64,000 nucleotides of DNA from NCBI RefSeq assembly GCF_014873145.1, contig NZ_JADBEK010000001.1, positions 13,029,169 through 13,093,168 of the forward strand. Reading direction: 5' to 3'. Below the pieces are notes generated by a model. That model was not told the DNA's origin, searched no databases, and saw only the letters and a program-made list of their open reading frames with translations. The position numbers and the translations under genes were made by a program. The DNA is from Nonomuraea angiospora (lineage in GTDB: Bacteria; Actinomycetota; Actinomycetes; Streptosporangiales; Streptosporangiaceae). Shown here piece after piece: positions 1 through 7,514 of the stretch (positions are counted from its first letter, which is position 1; the number at the start of each line of letters is the position of its first letter).

Positions 1-739
1 GCTCGCCGCCTGGCAGCACTCGCCCGAGGGCAGGCGCGTGTCGGGGGAGGCGATCGGGTTCTGGCTGGAGGAGTACGCCCGGATGGACCCCGTGCCGCCG
101 TCCTCGCACGTACCGGGGGAGCCGCGTTTCGTGGAGGCCACGATGCGCTCGCCCGCGCTGGCCGCCGCCGCTCAGGCGGTCGCCGCCCGCAACCGGGTCA
201 GCTCCTCGACGGTGCTGCTCGCGGGCGCGATGCGGCTGGCCGGGGGGCTGACCGGGCAGCGGTTCTGCGGGATGCGGGTGATCGTGAACAACCGCTTCGC
301 GGCCGCGCGGCGCGACGTGGTGTCCACGATCTCGCAGGAGGCGCTGGTGGTGCTGGACCTGCGTACGGAGTCCTTCGACGCGCTGGTGCGCCAGGCGTGG
401 GGGACGGCGCTGCGGGCGTACCGGCAGGCGCAGTACGACCCGTACGCGATGGAGGAGGCGGTCACCCGGGTGGGGCCGGGGATCCGGCCGTTCGGCTGCT
501 TCAACGACCAGCGGCTCGTCCAGGAGGACGGCCAGGTCGCCGCCCTGGAGGGCAAGACCGAGGTGGCCAGGACGGACGCGATGGACCGCAACATCTGCGA
601 CTTCCGCCTGCACGTCGGCGGCGAGCCCGGCCGCATGGAGATCTCCTGCTACGCCGACACCGCCCTGCTGCCCCCGCCGGGCATCGAACAGTACTTGCTG
701 GACCTGGAAGGCCTGATCGTGGAGGCGGCCCGTACATGA
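1..739 (+). CDS. Condensation-domain protein, C-terminal part (5' end outside window)
   Basis: The reading frame is open from the first bases of the window, so the true start lies upstream; a GTG at 38 is only an internal codon. About 245 residues are visible. They resemble the C-terminal half of a nonribosomal-peptide-type condensation or acyltransferase domain: a helical lid followed by a strand with VIVNNR, then a region around FGCFND that fits the second subdomain. The HHxxxDG active-site motif would lie upstream and cannot be checked. The stop overlaps the next start (ATGA at 736-739), so the two genes are translationally coupled. By family this protein would form an amide or ester bond between an acyl donor and an amine or alcohol. 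The substrate is unknown, and assignment to the condensation superfamily is by sequence feel only. Confidence 0.6.
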   Translation, partial: LAAWQHSPEGRRVSGEAIGFWLEEYARMDPVPPSSHVPGEPRFVEATMRSPALAAAAQAVAARNRVSSSTVLLAGAMRLAGGLTGQRFCGMRVIVNNRFAAARRDVVSTISQEALVVLDLRTESFDALVRQAWGTALRAYRQAQYDPYAMEEAVTRVGPGIRPFGCFNDQRLVQEDGQVAALEGKTEVARTDAMDRNICDFRLHVGGEPGRMEISCYADTALLPPPGIEQYLLDLEGLIVEAART

Positions 740-2658
740 GCCTGTACGCGGAGGCGACGTCGTGCGCGCAGGGGGAGCAGCTCCGCTTCCATCTCCTCGG
801 CACCGGCGACGGCGGCCCGATCGTGGTGGAGGACGTGCCGTCGGGCCGGGCCGTCATGGAGGACGTGCCGTCAGGCGGGGCGAGCCTGGATGAATCCGGC
901 GGGCAGCTCTGGACCCTGAAGATCGGCGACGACTGGCCCAGCTCCCTCTATCGAGCCATTTACCGCGACACCAGCGCATATTTCGTCGTACGTAGCGCGG
1001 TGCCCGCCTCGCCCATCATCGTCTCGATCCCGTTCCCCACCTGGGAGGCGTACAACCGGCCCGGCGTCCCCGGCGAGGGCCTCTACCAGTCGGAGCAGCC
1101 CGACCGCGCCGTCAAGGTCACCTTCGACCGGCCGGGCGCGGGGCCGCAGATCGAGGAGTGGGAGCTCGGCCTGCTCCGCTGGCTCGGCCCGGCGGGCTAC
1201 ACCGTCGACTACTGCTCGGGCCTGGACCTGCACGGCGGCCTCGACCTCCTCTCCCGCTACCGGCTGCTGGTCATCAACGGGCATGACGAGTACTGGTCGT
1301 GGGAGATGCGGGACGCGGTGGAGGCATTTGCCCGCCGTGGCGGAAATATCGCCATATTCTCCGGCAATACCTGCTGGTGGCAGGTCCGCTTCGAGGACGA
1401 CCTCCGTACCATGGTCTGCTACCGCGACGCCACCGCCGACCCCATGGCCGCCACCGACTCCGGCAGGGTCACGGTCGAGTGGCCGAGCGACCCCGTCAAC
1501 CGTCCCGAGAACACCCTCACCGGCCTCTCCTTCAGGAACGGCGCCGGCTGCTGGGTGGACTCGCGCGTCATGTCCCTGGAGTCCTACACCGCGAGATTCG
1601 CCGGCCACTGGGTCTTCGAGGGGACGGGGCTCGCGGACGGCGACACGTTCGGGAGAGGCGCGATCGGCTACGAGACGGACGCGGCCGACCTGGAATGGGT
1701 GGCCGGCGTCCCCCGGGCGACCGGCCGCGACGGCACGCCACCGTCCTTCGTCGTCCTCGCCACCGCCGACCTGTCCCACTGGCGCCGCTACGGCAAGGGC
1801 GGGGCCGCCACGATGGGCCTCCACCGCCTCGGCGCGGGCACCGTCTTCAACGCCGGCACCATCAACTGGGGCAACACCCTCGACGACCCGGCCCTGGCCA
1901 CCATCACCCGCAACGTCCTCAACCGCCTCTCCCACCCACCCACCACCCCGACCTGGGACTTCATCGGCCCCACCCCCACACCCGCTTCCCCACCCCCGCC
2001 GCCCTCCGCCGCGTCGACTTCTCCAGTCGGCGGCCTCGCCCCCTTGCCGGACGTCGAGCCGAGGGGTGCCGTCGTCGTGCGGGCGCTTGTGTGCTGCGAG
2101 AACCGCCTCTACGCCGCCTGCTCCGACGGGAGCCTCGCCGTCAGGGACGTATGCGGCCAGAACCTCCCATGGCAGACGATCGACGAGACCGACGCGATCG
2201 CATTCGCCGCACCCCGGGAGGCGCACGGCGGCCCGCCCGCCGGGCTGTACGGGGTCGCCCCGGACGGCACCATCCGTTACCGCGACCCCGTGCCGGCCCC
2301 GAAGCCGTGGCGGGACGTCAGCCGGGCACCCGAGGGCACCATCGCCCTGGCCGCCGTGGACGAAGGGCTGTTCGCCGTCACCTCCGGGGACGAGCTGTGG
2401 CACCTGCCCATCCGGCAGCTCGGCACCCACGACTGGAGGATCGTCGGTCCGGCCGCCGGCGCAGTGAGCCTGACCGCGATGAACGGCCGATTGTTCGCCA
2501 TCTCGGCCGACCGGATCCTCGTGCGGACGGCCGAGCGGCATGAGGCCGGCTGGAGCGACCTGGGCCCCGCCGAAGGGCACACCGTCCTGGCCGCCAATGC
2601 GGGACGGCTCATCGGCGCCGCACCCGAGGGCGCCCTCCGCTGGCGGTCATTGTCGTAG
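736..2658 (+). CDS. N,N-dimethylformamidase beta-subunit-like protein with C-terminal propeller domain
   Basis: This 640-residue protein starts at the ATG inside the ATGA overlap with the condensation gene. Residues about 50-430 match the large-subunit domain of N,N-dimethylformamidase (landmarks IPFPTWEAYNRPG, INGHDEYWSWEMRD and IFSGNTCWW). Enzymes of that family hydrolyse formamides, but many actinobacterial relatives are uncharacterised. A short near-repeat, VEDVPSG then MEDVPSG, lies near residues 35-48. A Pro/Thr/Ser linker around 420-440 leads to about 190 residues of four or five repeats of the form LYGVAPDGTIRYRD...W, typical of a tectonin-like beta-propeller that could bind carbohydrate. 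No signal peptide is evident. Coupling to the condensation gene, and the formyltransferase operon opposite, suggest a role in an N-formyl or amide product. That role is inference. Confidence 0.7.
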   Translation: MSLYAEATSCAQGEQLRFHLLGTGDGGPIVVEDVPSGRAVMEDVPSGGASLDESGGQLWTLKIGDDWPSSLYRAIYRDTSAYFVVRSAVPASPIIVSIPFPTWEAYNRPGVPGEGLYQSEQPDRAVKVTFDRPGAGPQIEEWELGLLRWLGPAGYTVDYCSGLDLHGGLDLLSRYRLLVINGHDEYWSWEMRDAVEAFARRGGNIAIFSGNTCWWQVRFEDDLRTMVCYRDATADPMAATDSGRVTVEWPSDPVNRPENTLTGLSFRNGAGCWVDSRVMSLESYTARFAGHWVFEGTGLADGDTFGRGAIGYETDAADLEWVAGVPRATGRDGTPPSFVVLATADLSHWRRYGKGGAATMGLHRLGAGTVFNAGTINWGNTLDDPALATITRNVLNRLSHPPTTPTWDFIGPTPTPASPPPPPSAASTSPVGGLAPLPDVEPRGAVVVRALVCCENRLYAACSDGSLAVRDVCGQNLPWQTIDETDAIAFAAPREAHGGPPAGLYGVAPDGTIRYRDPVPAPKPWRDVSRAPEGTIALAAVDEGLFAVTSGDELWHLPIRQLGTHDWRIVGPAAGAVSLTAMNGRLFAISADRILVRTAERHEAGWSDLGPAEGHTVLAANAGRLIGAAPEGALRWRSLS

Positions 2659-2760
2659 AGCAGACACCGGCCACCGTCACCGAGCCCGCCTGCGAGCGGT
2701 CCCTTCGCCGTTGCTCAACCCACCTGGGCGTGGTCGCTCTCGCGCCGTAGCTCAGCCCGG

Positions 2761-4743
2761 CTACGAGCGGTCGCTCTCGTAGGCCAGCCACTGTGCGAAC
2801 GTGTGCAGCCCGTAGTCCAGCGTCACACCCTCCCGCCACCCCAGCTCGACCCTCGCCCGCTCGACGTTCACCAGCGGCCCGGGAGGCTCGTCGGACGTCT
2901 CGACGTCCATCGGCCGCACCGCCTGGGACACCGCCTCGACCAGCTCGCCCATGCGCAGCCGCTTCCGGTTGGCGACGTTGTACACGCGCCCCGCGACCCC
3001 CCGTTCCAGCGCGGCCAGCACCGCCCCGGCGACGTCCTGTACGTGCACCAGCTGCACCGGCCGCCCGCAGATGGGCGCGGGACGGTTGAGCGACGACCGC
3101 AGCACCAGGTCCGCCACCGGCCCCCGCTGCGGCATGCCGGGCCCGTACGGCTCGCCCAGCCGCAGCACCACGGCTCCCGGCGCGGCCGCCTCCACCTGGA
3201 GCAGGGCCCGCGACAACGGCGGGTCGGCGGGCGACACGGGTGTCTCCTCGTCCACCCACTTCCGTTCCGGATAGACGCGGACCGAGCTGAGCAGCACCCC
3301 GCCCCGCCCGCCCGCGAAGGCCGCCCGCGCGAGCCGCAGCTCCTCCTCCGGGTCGGCGCCGGGGGACCAGCCGAGGGCGCACACGTGCACCACCGGCACG
3401 CCGGAGTCCACGGTGGCGAGGGTGAGGCCCCGGTCGGTGAGTGCGTGCGCCAAGTGCTCCCGAACGAACGTCTCGGCACCGCTCACGGCCACCGCCCCGG
3501 ACGATCCCGGGGCCGCGATCAAGGGGACCGGAGACGGCGAAGTCGCGGTGCGTGGCGGGCGATCCGCCGGGGACGGCGAAGTCGCGGTGCGTGGCGGGCG
3601 ATCCGCCGGGGACGGCGAGGTCACGGCGCGCGGCGGATCATCGGCCGGGGACGGCGAGGTCACGGCGTGAGACGGGCGATCCGACGGGAGCGTCTCCAGA
3701 GCTGTCCCCAGGCCCGTCTCCGGATCCGGCCGCGCCGCGTCGTGCAGGCCCGCTTCCAGGCCGGCCCGCGCCACCTCGTGCAGCTCCGCCGACAGTCGCC
3801 CCAGCTCCCGCCCCGAGAGCTCGTGGCACAACCCGCCCGGCCCCATCGTGGCCAGCGCCTCGTCCACGACCCGAGCGTCTCCCAGCCCCCGGCCTCCGTG
3901 CACGACCCCCATCGTGTACGCCGTCAGCCACAGCCCCCCATACGCCCCCGCACCCGCCCGAGCCACCACCGCGCCCGCGTCGATCCCGAGCCCCGCCAGA
4001 TAGTCCTCGCACCGCAGGTCCCGCCACCGCCCCGACCCCGGCACCCGTACGGCGCACTGCGCGACACCCCGCTTGAAGAACGGGATGACCGGCAGATCGT
4101 CCAGCACGACGTCCTCGCCCACCCCCGCCAGCGGGTCGTCGGCGAAGAAGCACGGTGAGCGGCGCACCCCCTGGAAGTCGTTGTCCACCAGGCTCGCCAG
4201 GTCCTCGTGCTCGGCCAGGCTGGGCACCGCCACGAACACCGGCACCCCGGCCTGGCGCAGGTACCGCCCCATGAGCACGTCGTCGGGCCACGTGTCGCCC
4301 CGCCCCGCGGCCCACTCCACGTACCCCTCGGCGACCTCCTTGGGCAGCAGCAGGGCGGCCACCGGCGTGTACTCGCCCGCCCCCGCCACCCACCGCGCCC
4401 CGGCCAGCGCCCCCTGGCGGACGGCGGCGCCGTTGCGCGAGTTCCAGAACGCGAACAGGGCGAGCGCGGCGTGCGGCATCGCGCGGGCGGCGCGCTCGGC
4501 CCGCTGGAAGAACGTGCTGGAGAGCACCATGTCGTCGTGCAGCAGGAAGTGGTGGGTGGAGTCGCCGGGGATGCTCGACCAGGCCAGCAGCGAGGTGCGG
4601 AACGCCGAGGGCCGGCCGCCCGGATCGGGGTCGGTGACGACGTCGAGCACGCCCCCGGCCAGCCGCGCCGCCGCCTCCATGCGCCGGGGATGCGCCATCA
4701 CGGCCCCGCTCAGCCGCACGCCCCGCTTCACGTGCCCAGGCAT
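2761..4743 (-). CDS. Glycosyltransferase fused to a degenerate NAD-epimerase (SDR) domain
   Basis: The 660-residue protein starts at an ATG at 4743 that overlaps the formyltransferase end by 16 bases. Residues about 10-210 look like a nucleotide-sugar glycosyltransferase, with an acidic HDDM motif at 69-72 and a conserved AEHEDLASLVDN stretch near 177-188. Residues about 355-405 are a low-complexity linker of 13-residue repeats (SPSPADRPPR core). Residues about 415-660 resemble an extended SDR epimerase by its later landmarks (SSVRVYP, LRLGEPYGPG, LVHVQDVAGA, VYNVANRK). However, the glycine-rich NAD motif is reduced to SGAETFVR, and the catalytic YxxxK position reads SRALL. The second domain is therefore probably not an active dehydrogenase. 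As last gene of a four-gene operon it probably transfers the sugar made by the upstream genes. Confidence 0.72.
   Translation of the reverse strand: MPGHVKRGVRLSGAVMAHPRRMEAAARLAGGVLDVVTDPDPGGRPSAFRTSLLAWSSIPGDSTHHFLLHDDMVLSSTFFQRAERAARAMPHAALALFAFWNSRNGAAVRQGALAGARWVAGAGEYTPVAALLLPKEVAEGYVEWAAGRGDTWPDDVLMGRYLRQAGVPVFVAVPSLAEHEDLASLVDNDFQGVRRSPCFFADDPLAGVGEDVVLDDLPVIPFFKRGVAQCAVRVPGSGRWRDLRCEDYLAGLGIDAGAVVARAGAGAYGGLWLTAYTMGVVHGGRGLGDARVVDEALATMGPGGLCHELSGRELGRLSAELHEVARAGLEAGLHDAARPDPETGLGTALETLPSDRPSHAVTSPSPADDPPRAVTSPSPADRPPRTATSPSPADRPPRTATSPSPVPLIAAPGSSGAVAVSGAETFVREHLAHALTDRGLTLATVDSGVPVVHVCALGWSPGADPEEELRLARAAFAGGRGGVLLSSVRVYPERKWVDEETPVSPADPPLSRALLQVEAAAPGAVVLRLGEPYGPGMPQRGPVADLVLRSSLNRPAPICGRPVQLVHVQDVAGAVLAALERGVAGRVYNVANRKRLRMGELVEAVSQAVRPMDVETSDEPPGPLVNVERARVELGWREGVTLDYGLHTFAQWLAYESDRS
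3529..3685. repeat. 39-bp in-frame tandem repeat encoding the interdomain linker
   Basis: About 3.7 copies of a 39-base unit lie head to tail. The two central copies are nearly identical and the outer ones have diverged. The unit is a multiple of three and encodes 13 residues with the core SPSPADRPPR, so copy-number change would lengthen or shorten the linker between the glycosyltransferase and the SDR-like domain without a frameshift. Confidence 0.85.
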
Positions 4744-5660
4744 GCGCCTACCGTGAGCTCGCCCGACTCGACGAGGTCCAGGGCGTCGCGCCGGTCCCCG
4801 CCCTCCCACTGCACCTCGCGCACCACCAGCAGTCCGGACCCGCAGGCCACCAGCACCCCGCCGGTCCCGGTGGACCACACGGGGGCGAGCACGGTCCCGG
4901 CCGGCTCCGTGCCGCCGTGCTCGATGAGGTCTGCGCTGTGCACGTACAGTCGCCGCCCGGAGACGGACGTGAACGCCCCCGGATAGGGCGAGGCCAGCGC
5001 GCGTACCCAGTCGTAGAGGTCGGAGGCGGGCCGCGACCAGTCGATCAGCCCGTCCTCGGGCCGCCGCTTTTCCCACCACGACCCGCCGGGCCCCTGCGGG
5101 CGCGCCACCACGCGGCCCTCCAGCAGCAGCGGGATGTACGTCGCCAGCAGGTCCACGTTGATCTCGGTGACCTTGCGGTAGACGGCGCCGACGTCGTCGC
5201 GCCGGCTGACCGTGAACTCGCGCTGCGCGATCAGGTCCCCGGTGTCGGCCCCCTCGTCCAGGAAGAACAGGCTGACCGCGCTCGTCTCCAGCCGCTTGAT
5301 GATCGTCCACGGCAGCGCGGCCCGACCCCGCCCCTCGGGCAGCCGCGTGGGATGCAGCCCGATGGACCCCAGGGGACACGCCGACAGCAGGGGCTCGCGC
5401 ACCAGCTGCGACCACCCCGCGATGACGAACAGGTCCATGTCCTTGACCAGCTCGTACGCCCGCCCGTCGTTGATGTCGGACGTCTCCAGCAGCGGGATGC
5501 CGTGCTTCTCGGACGCCTCCCGCAGCGGCGCGAACCCGGAGCGGTGCTGCAGCGCGGGCGGGTAGCCGATCAGCAGCGCCGGCGGGGTGCCCTGCGCCAC
5601 CAGCACGTCCACGGCCGGCGCGGCGAACTCCATCCCGGTGGCGAACGCGAACGTCTTCAC
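4728..5660 (-). CDS. Sugar/methionyl-tRNA-type formyltransferase
   Basis: This 310-residue protein starts at a GTG at 5660, preceded by GGGAGG and overlapping the stop of the deacetylase (GTGA). It belongs to the formyltransferase superfamily that uses N10-formyl-tetrahydrofolate: the core reads GLHPTRLPEGRGRAALPW at 101-118 and EGADTGDLIAQ at 136-146. Catalytic His103 and Asp139 are in place. The usual Asn two residues before the His is Gly101, which I also associate with PIG-L-linked relatives. It is too divergent to be the housekeeping fmt and sits in a sugar operon after a PIG-L deacetylase, so N-formylation of an amino sugar or related amine is the likely reaction. The C-terminal part (residues 200-310) resembles the usual formyltransferase C-terminal domain. 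Confidence 0.75.
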   Translation of the reverse strand: MKTFAFATGMEFAAPAVDVLVAQGTPPALLIGYPPALQHRSGFAPLREASEKHGIPLLETSDINDGRAYELVKDMDLFVIAGWSQLVREPLLSACPLGSIGLHPTRLPEGRGRAALPWTIIKRLETSAVSLFFLDEGADTGDLIAQREFTVSRRDDVGAVYRKVTEINVDLLATYIPLLLEGRVVARPQGPGGSWWEKRRPEDGLIDWSRPASDLYDWVRALASPYPGAFTSVSGRRLYVHSADLIEHGGTEPAGTVLAPVWSTGTGGVLVACGSGLLVVREVQWEGGDRRDALDLVESGELTVGACLGT

Positions 5661-6346
5661 AGGACCTCCCTCAGCACCCCGAACGCCTCCGCGTGAGCGA
5701 CGCCGATCTCCGCTCCGCGTAACGTGGCCAGCGCCGTCACCGAATCGTCGCTCCTGATGTGGGGCGAGGGCCGGTGCTGGCTCGCATACGCCCGCAGCGC
5801 CTCCAGCTTCCGCCCCATATAAGTGGAAATATCGCAGTAAGCCGTCGAGCGGGGCATCGGCTCGGACGCCCACTGGATCTTCGACATCTCGTACATGAAG
5901 ACGTTCGGCACCAGCCACTTGCCGAACTGCTGCGCGATCGGCCGGGCGGCGGCGAACCCGGCGTCGAAGACCGCGCAGTGGTCCTGGTCGTAGTCGGCGA
6001 AGCTGGGCAGCAGCAGCAGGTCGGGCCGCCGCTCGTTCAGGGCGTGCTCGAACAGGTCCACCAGCTCCCGGCGCGGCAGCGTGTCGAGCCGCTCGGTCAG
6101 CCCGCGGTCCCCGTACGCGATCTCGAAGGTGAAGCCGAGCAGGCCCCGCACGGCCTCGATCTCGTCCAGCCGCTGCTGGTAGGTCGTGGCCCCGGCCAGC
6201 CCGTAGTGGCGCATGCCGTCCACCGCCAGATACAGGACGTGCACCTCGGCGCCGAGCTCGGCCTGCGCGGCCATCAGGCCGGCGCAGCCCAGGACCTCGT
6301 CGTCGGCGTGGGGGGAGATCACCAGGACGCGGTCAAAGCGGCGCAT
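5657..6346 (-). CDS. PIG-L family N-deacetylase
   Basis: The 229-residue protein carries the zinc motif PHADDE at residues 12-17 (ligands His13 and Asp16, base Asp15) and a DYDQDHCAVF segment near 118-127 whose His123 would be the third ligand. These define the LmbE/PIG-L fold of GlcNAc-type deacetylases such as MshB. It starts at an ATG at 6346, overlapping the epimerase by 14 bases, and ends in a GTGA overlap with the formyltransferase. The order deacetylase then formyltransferase suggests an N-acetyl group is removed and replaced by N-formyl on the same substrate. MshB or Mca activity is less likely given this context and the length, shorter than MshB. Confidence 0.85.
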   Translation of the reverse strand: MRRFDRVLVISPHADDEVLGCAGLMAAQAELGAEVHVLYLAVDGMRHYGLAGATTYQQRLDEIEAVRGLLGFTFEIAYGDRGLTERLDTLPRRELVDLFEHALNERRPDLLLLPSFADYDQDHCAVFDAGFAAARPIAQQFGKWLVPNVFMYEMSKIQWASEPMPRSTAYCDISTYMGRKLEALRAYASQHRPSPHIRSDDSVTALATLRGAEIGVAHAEAFGVLREVL

Positions 6347-7337
6347 TCACTGCCCTTCGGTCCTCGCGGGCGCGGTAGTAGTCGGCGGTGGCCATGATGA
6401 GCTCGTCGAGGGTGACGCGGGGCCGCCAGCCCAGATCGGTGGCCGCCCTGAGCGCCGGGATCTTGTGGAAGGACTCAGCCTCGGCGTAGTGCGGCCCGTG
6501 TACGCTCCGGCCGTCCACGCCGACGATGGGGGAGGGGCTGCCGAGCAGGGCCTTGACGCGTTCGGCGAGCTCCATGACGGTGACGGCGTTGGCCGGGTTG
6601 CCGACGTTGATGATGACGTCGTCGCCGTCCAGGGCCGCGTCCATGAAGCCGATGAGGAACGCCGTCAGGTCGCTGGCCGCGATGAACGCCCTGACCTGCT
6701 CCCCGCCCGCGAACACCGTGATCGGCCGCCCGGCCAGGGCCTGCTGCACGAACGTGGGCATCACGAACCCGCCCGCCCGCGACTGCCGCGCGCCCGCCAC
6801 GTTGAAGGGGCGGATGACGATGCCGCGTAACCCGTGCCGGCGGCTGTTGCAGACCATGGCCTCGGCCAGCGTCTTGGCGACGGCGTACTCGATGCGCGTG
6901 TTGTACTGGGTCGGCACGACGATGTCGTCCTTCTCGTCGAGCACGCCGCTGCGCCCGTACACCTCGGCCGAGCTGAACATGCACAGCGGCACCCCGGCGG
7001 CGGCGCACGCCTCGATGACCGGCGCGGTGCTGCCGATGATGTCGTGCCCGAGCCGGCCCGAGCGCGACAGGATGCTGGCCGGGCCCACGTAGGAGGCCGC
7101 GTGGATGACGCGGTCCACGCCCGCGAAGTCGCCGCCGGAGGCCAGGTGGTCCTCCACGCGCTGCCTGATGACCGTGCAGCGCGGGTCGGTGTCGTAGTCC
7201 TCGCCGTCCACGACCGCCCCGGCGTTCGAGTCGATGATCCGTACGCGATGGCCCGCCGCGAGGTAGGCGTCCACCAGATGTGAGCCGATGAAACCGAGAC
7301 CGCCGGTGATGACTACTTCGCCACCTGGTGCTCGCAC
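6333..7337 (-). CDS. NAD-dependent nucleotide-sugar epimerase/dehydratase (extended SDR)
   Basis: The 334-residue protein starts at a GTG at 7337, placing the NAD-binding motif TGGLGFIGSH at residues 11-20, where the family has it; AAGGCGGGG lies upstream. The catalytic triad is intact: Ser122/123 in FSSAEVYG, and Tyr151 and Lys155 in YAVAK. Family members (GalE, WbpP, RmlB relatives) epimerise or dehydrate nucleotide sugars in the cytoplasm. It is the first gene of the overlapping operon epimerase-deacetylase-formyltransferase-glycosyltransferase, so it probably prepares the nucleotide sugar later modified. The exact sugar cannot be told from sequence. A promoter is visible 50-80 bases upstream. 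Confidence 0.85.
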   Translation of the reverse strand: MRAPGGEVVITGGLGFIGSHLVDAYLAAGHRVRIIDSNAGAVVDGEDYDTDPRCTVIRQRVEDHLASGGDFAGVDRVIHAASYVGPASILSRSGRLGHDIIGSTAPVIEACAAAGVPLCMFSSAEVYGRSGVLDEKDDIVVPTQYNTRIEYAVAKTLAEAMVCNSRRHGLRGIVIRPFNVAGARQSRAGGFVMPTFVQQALAGRPITVFAGGEQVRAFIAASDLTAFLIGFMDAALDGDDVIINVGNPANAVTVMELAERVKALLGSPSPIVGVDGRSVHGPHYAEAESFHKIPALRAATDLGWRPRVTLDELIMATADYYRAREDRRAVNAPL

Positions 7338-7389
7338 GGACCCCGCCTTTCCCGCTCGAGGAAAACGGTCATTCTGGGACCTAGGCGGG

Positions 7390-7418
7390 ATTAAAACAGT
7401 TTTCGTCTGTCTTGTCAC
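7390..7418 (-). promoter_or_regulatory. Promoter of the formyl-sugar operon
   Basis: On the minus strand GTGACA (7418-7413) and TTTAAT (7395-7390) are separated by exactly 17 bases, a good housekeeping-sigma pattern in an unusually AT-rich patch. It lies about 50 bases ahead of the epimerase GTG and is the only strong candidate in the divergent gap 7338-7514. Confidence 0.55.
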
Positions 7419-7514
7419 CCATGGCCACAACTTTTCACGGCGGCGCGTGAACCTCTCCTGACCCGGGTAGCTCCCTATCCTGACCGGGTACGCAGACCTG
7501 GGGAGACGCGGCCG

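Noticed and set aside
871..2580. 569-codon minus-strand frame opposite the dimethylformamidase-like gene.
   Set aside because: Antisense shadow; low-complexity Gly/Val/Arg composition and no motif.
2684..2775. Two ~22-base similar stretches (GAGCCCGCCTGCGAGCGGTC and a related copy) in the convergent gap.
   Set aside because: Imperfect and short; the second overlaps the end of the glycosyltransferase gene, so coincidence or coding constraint is as likely.
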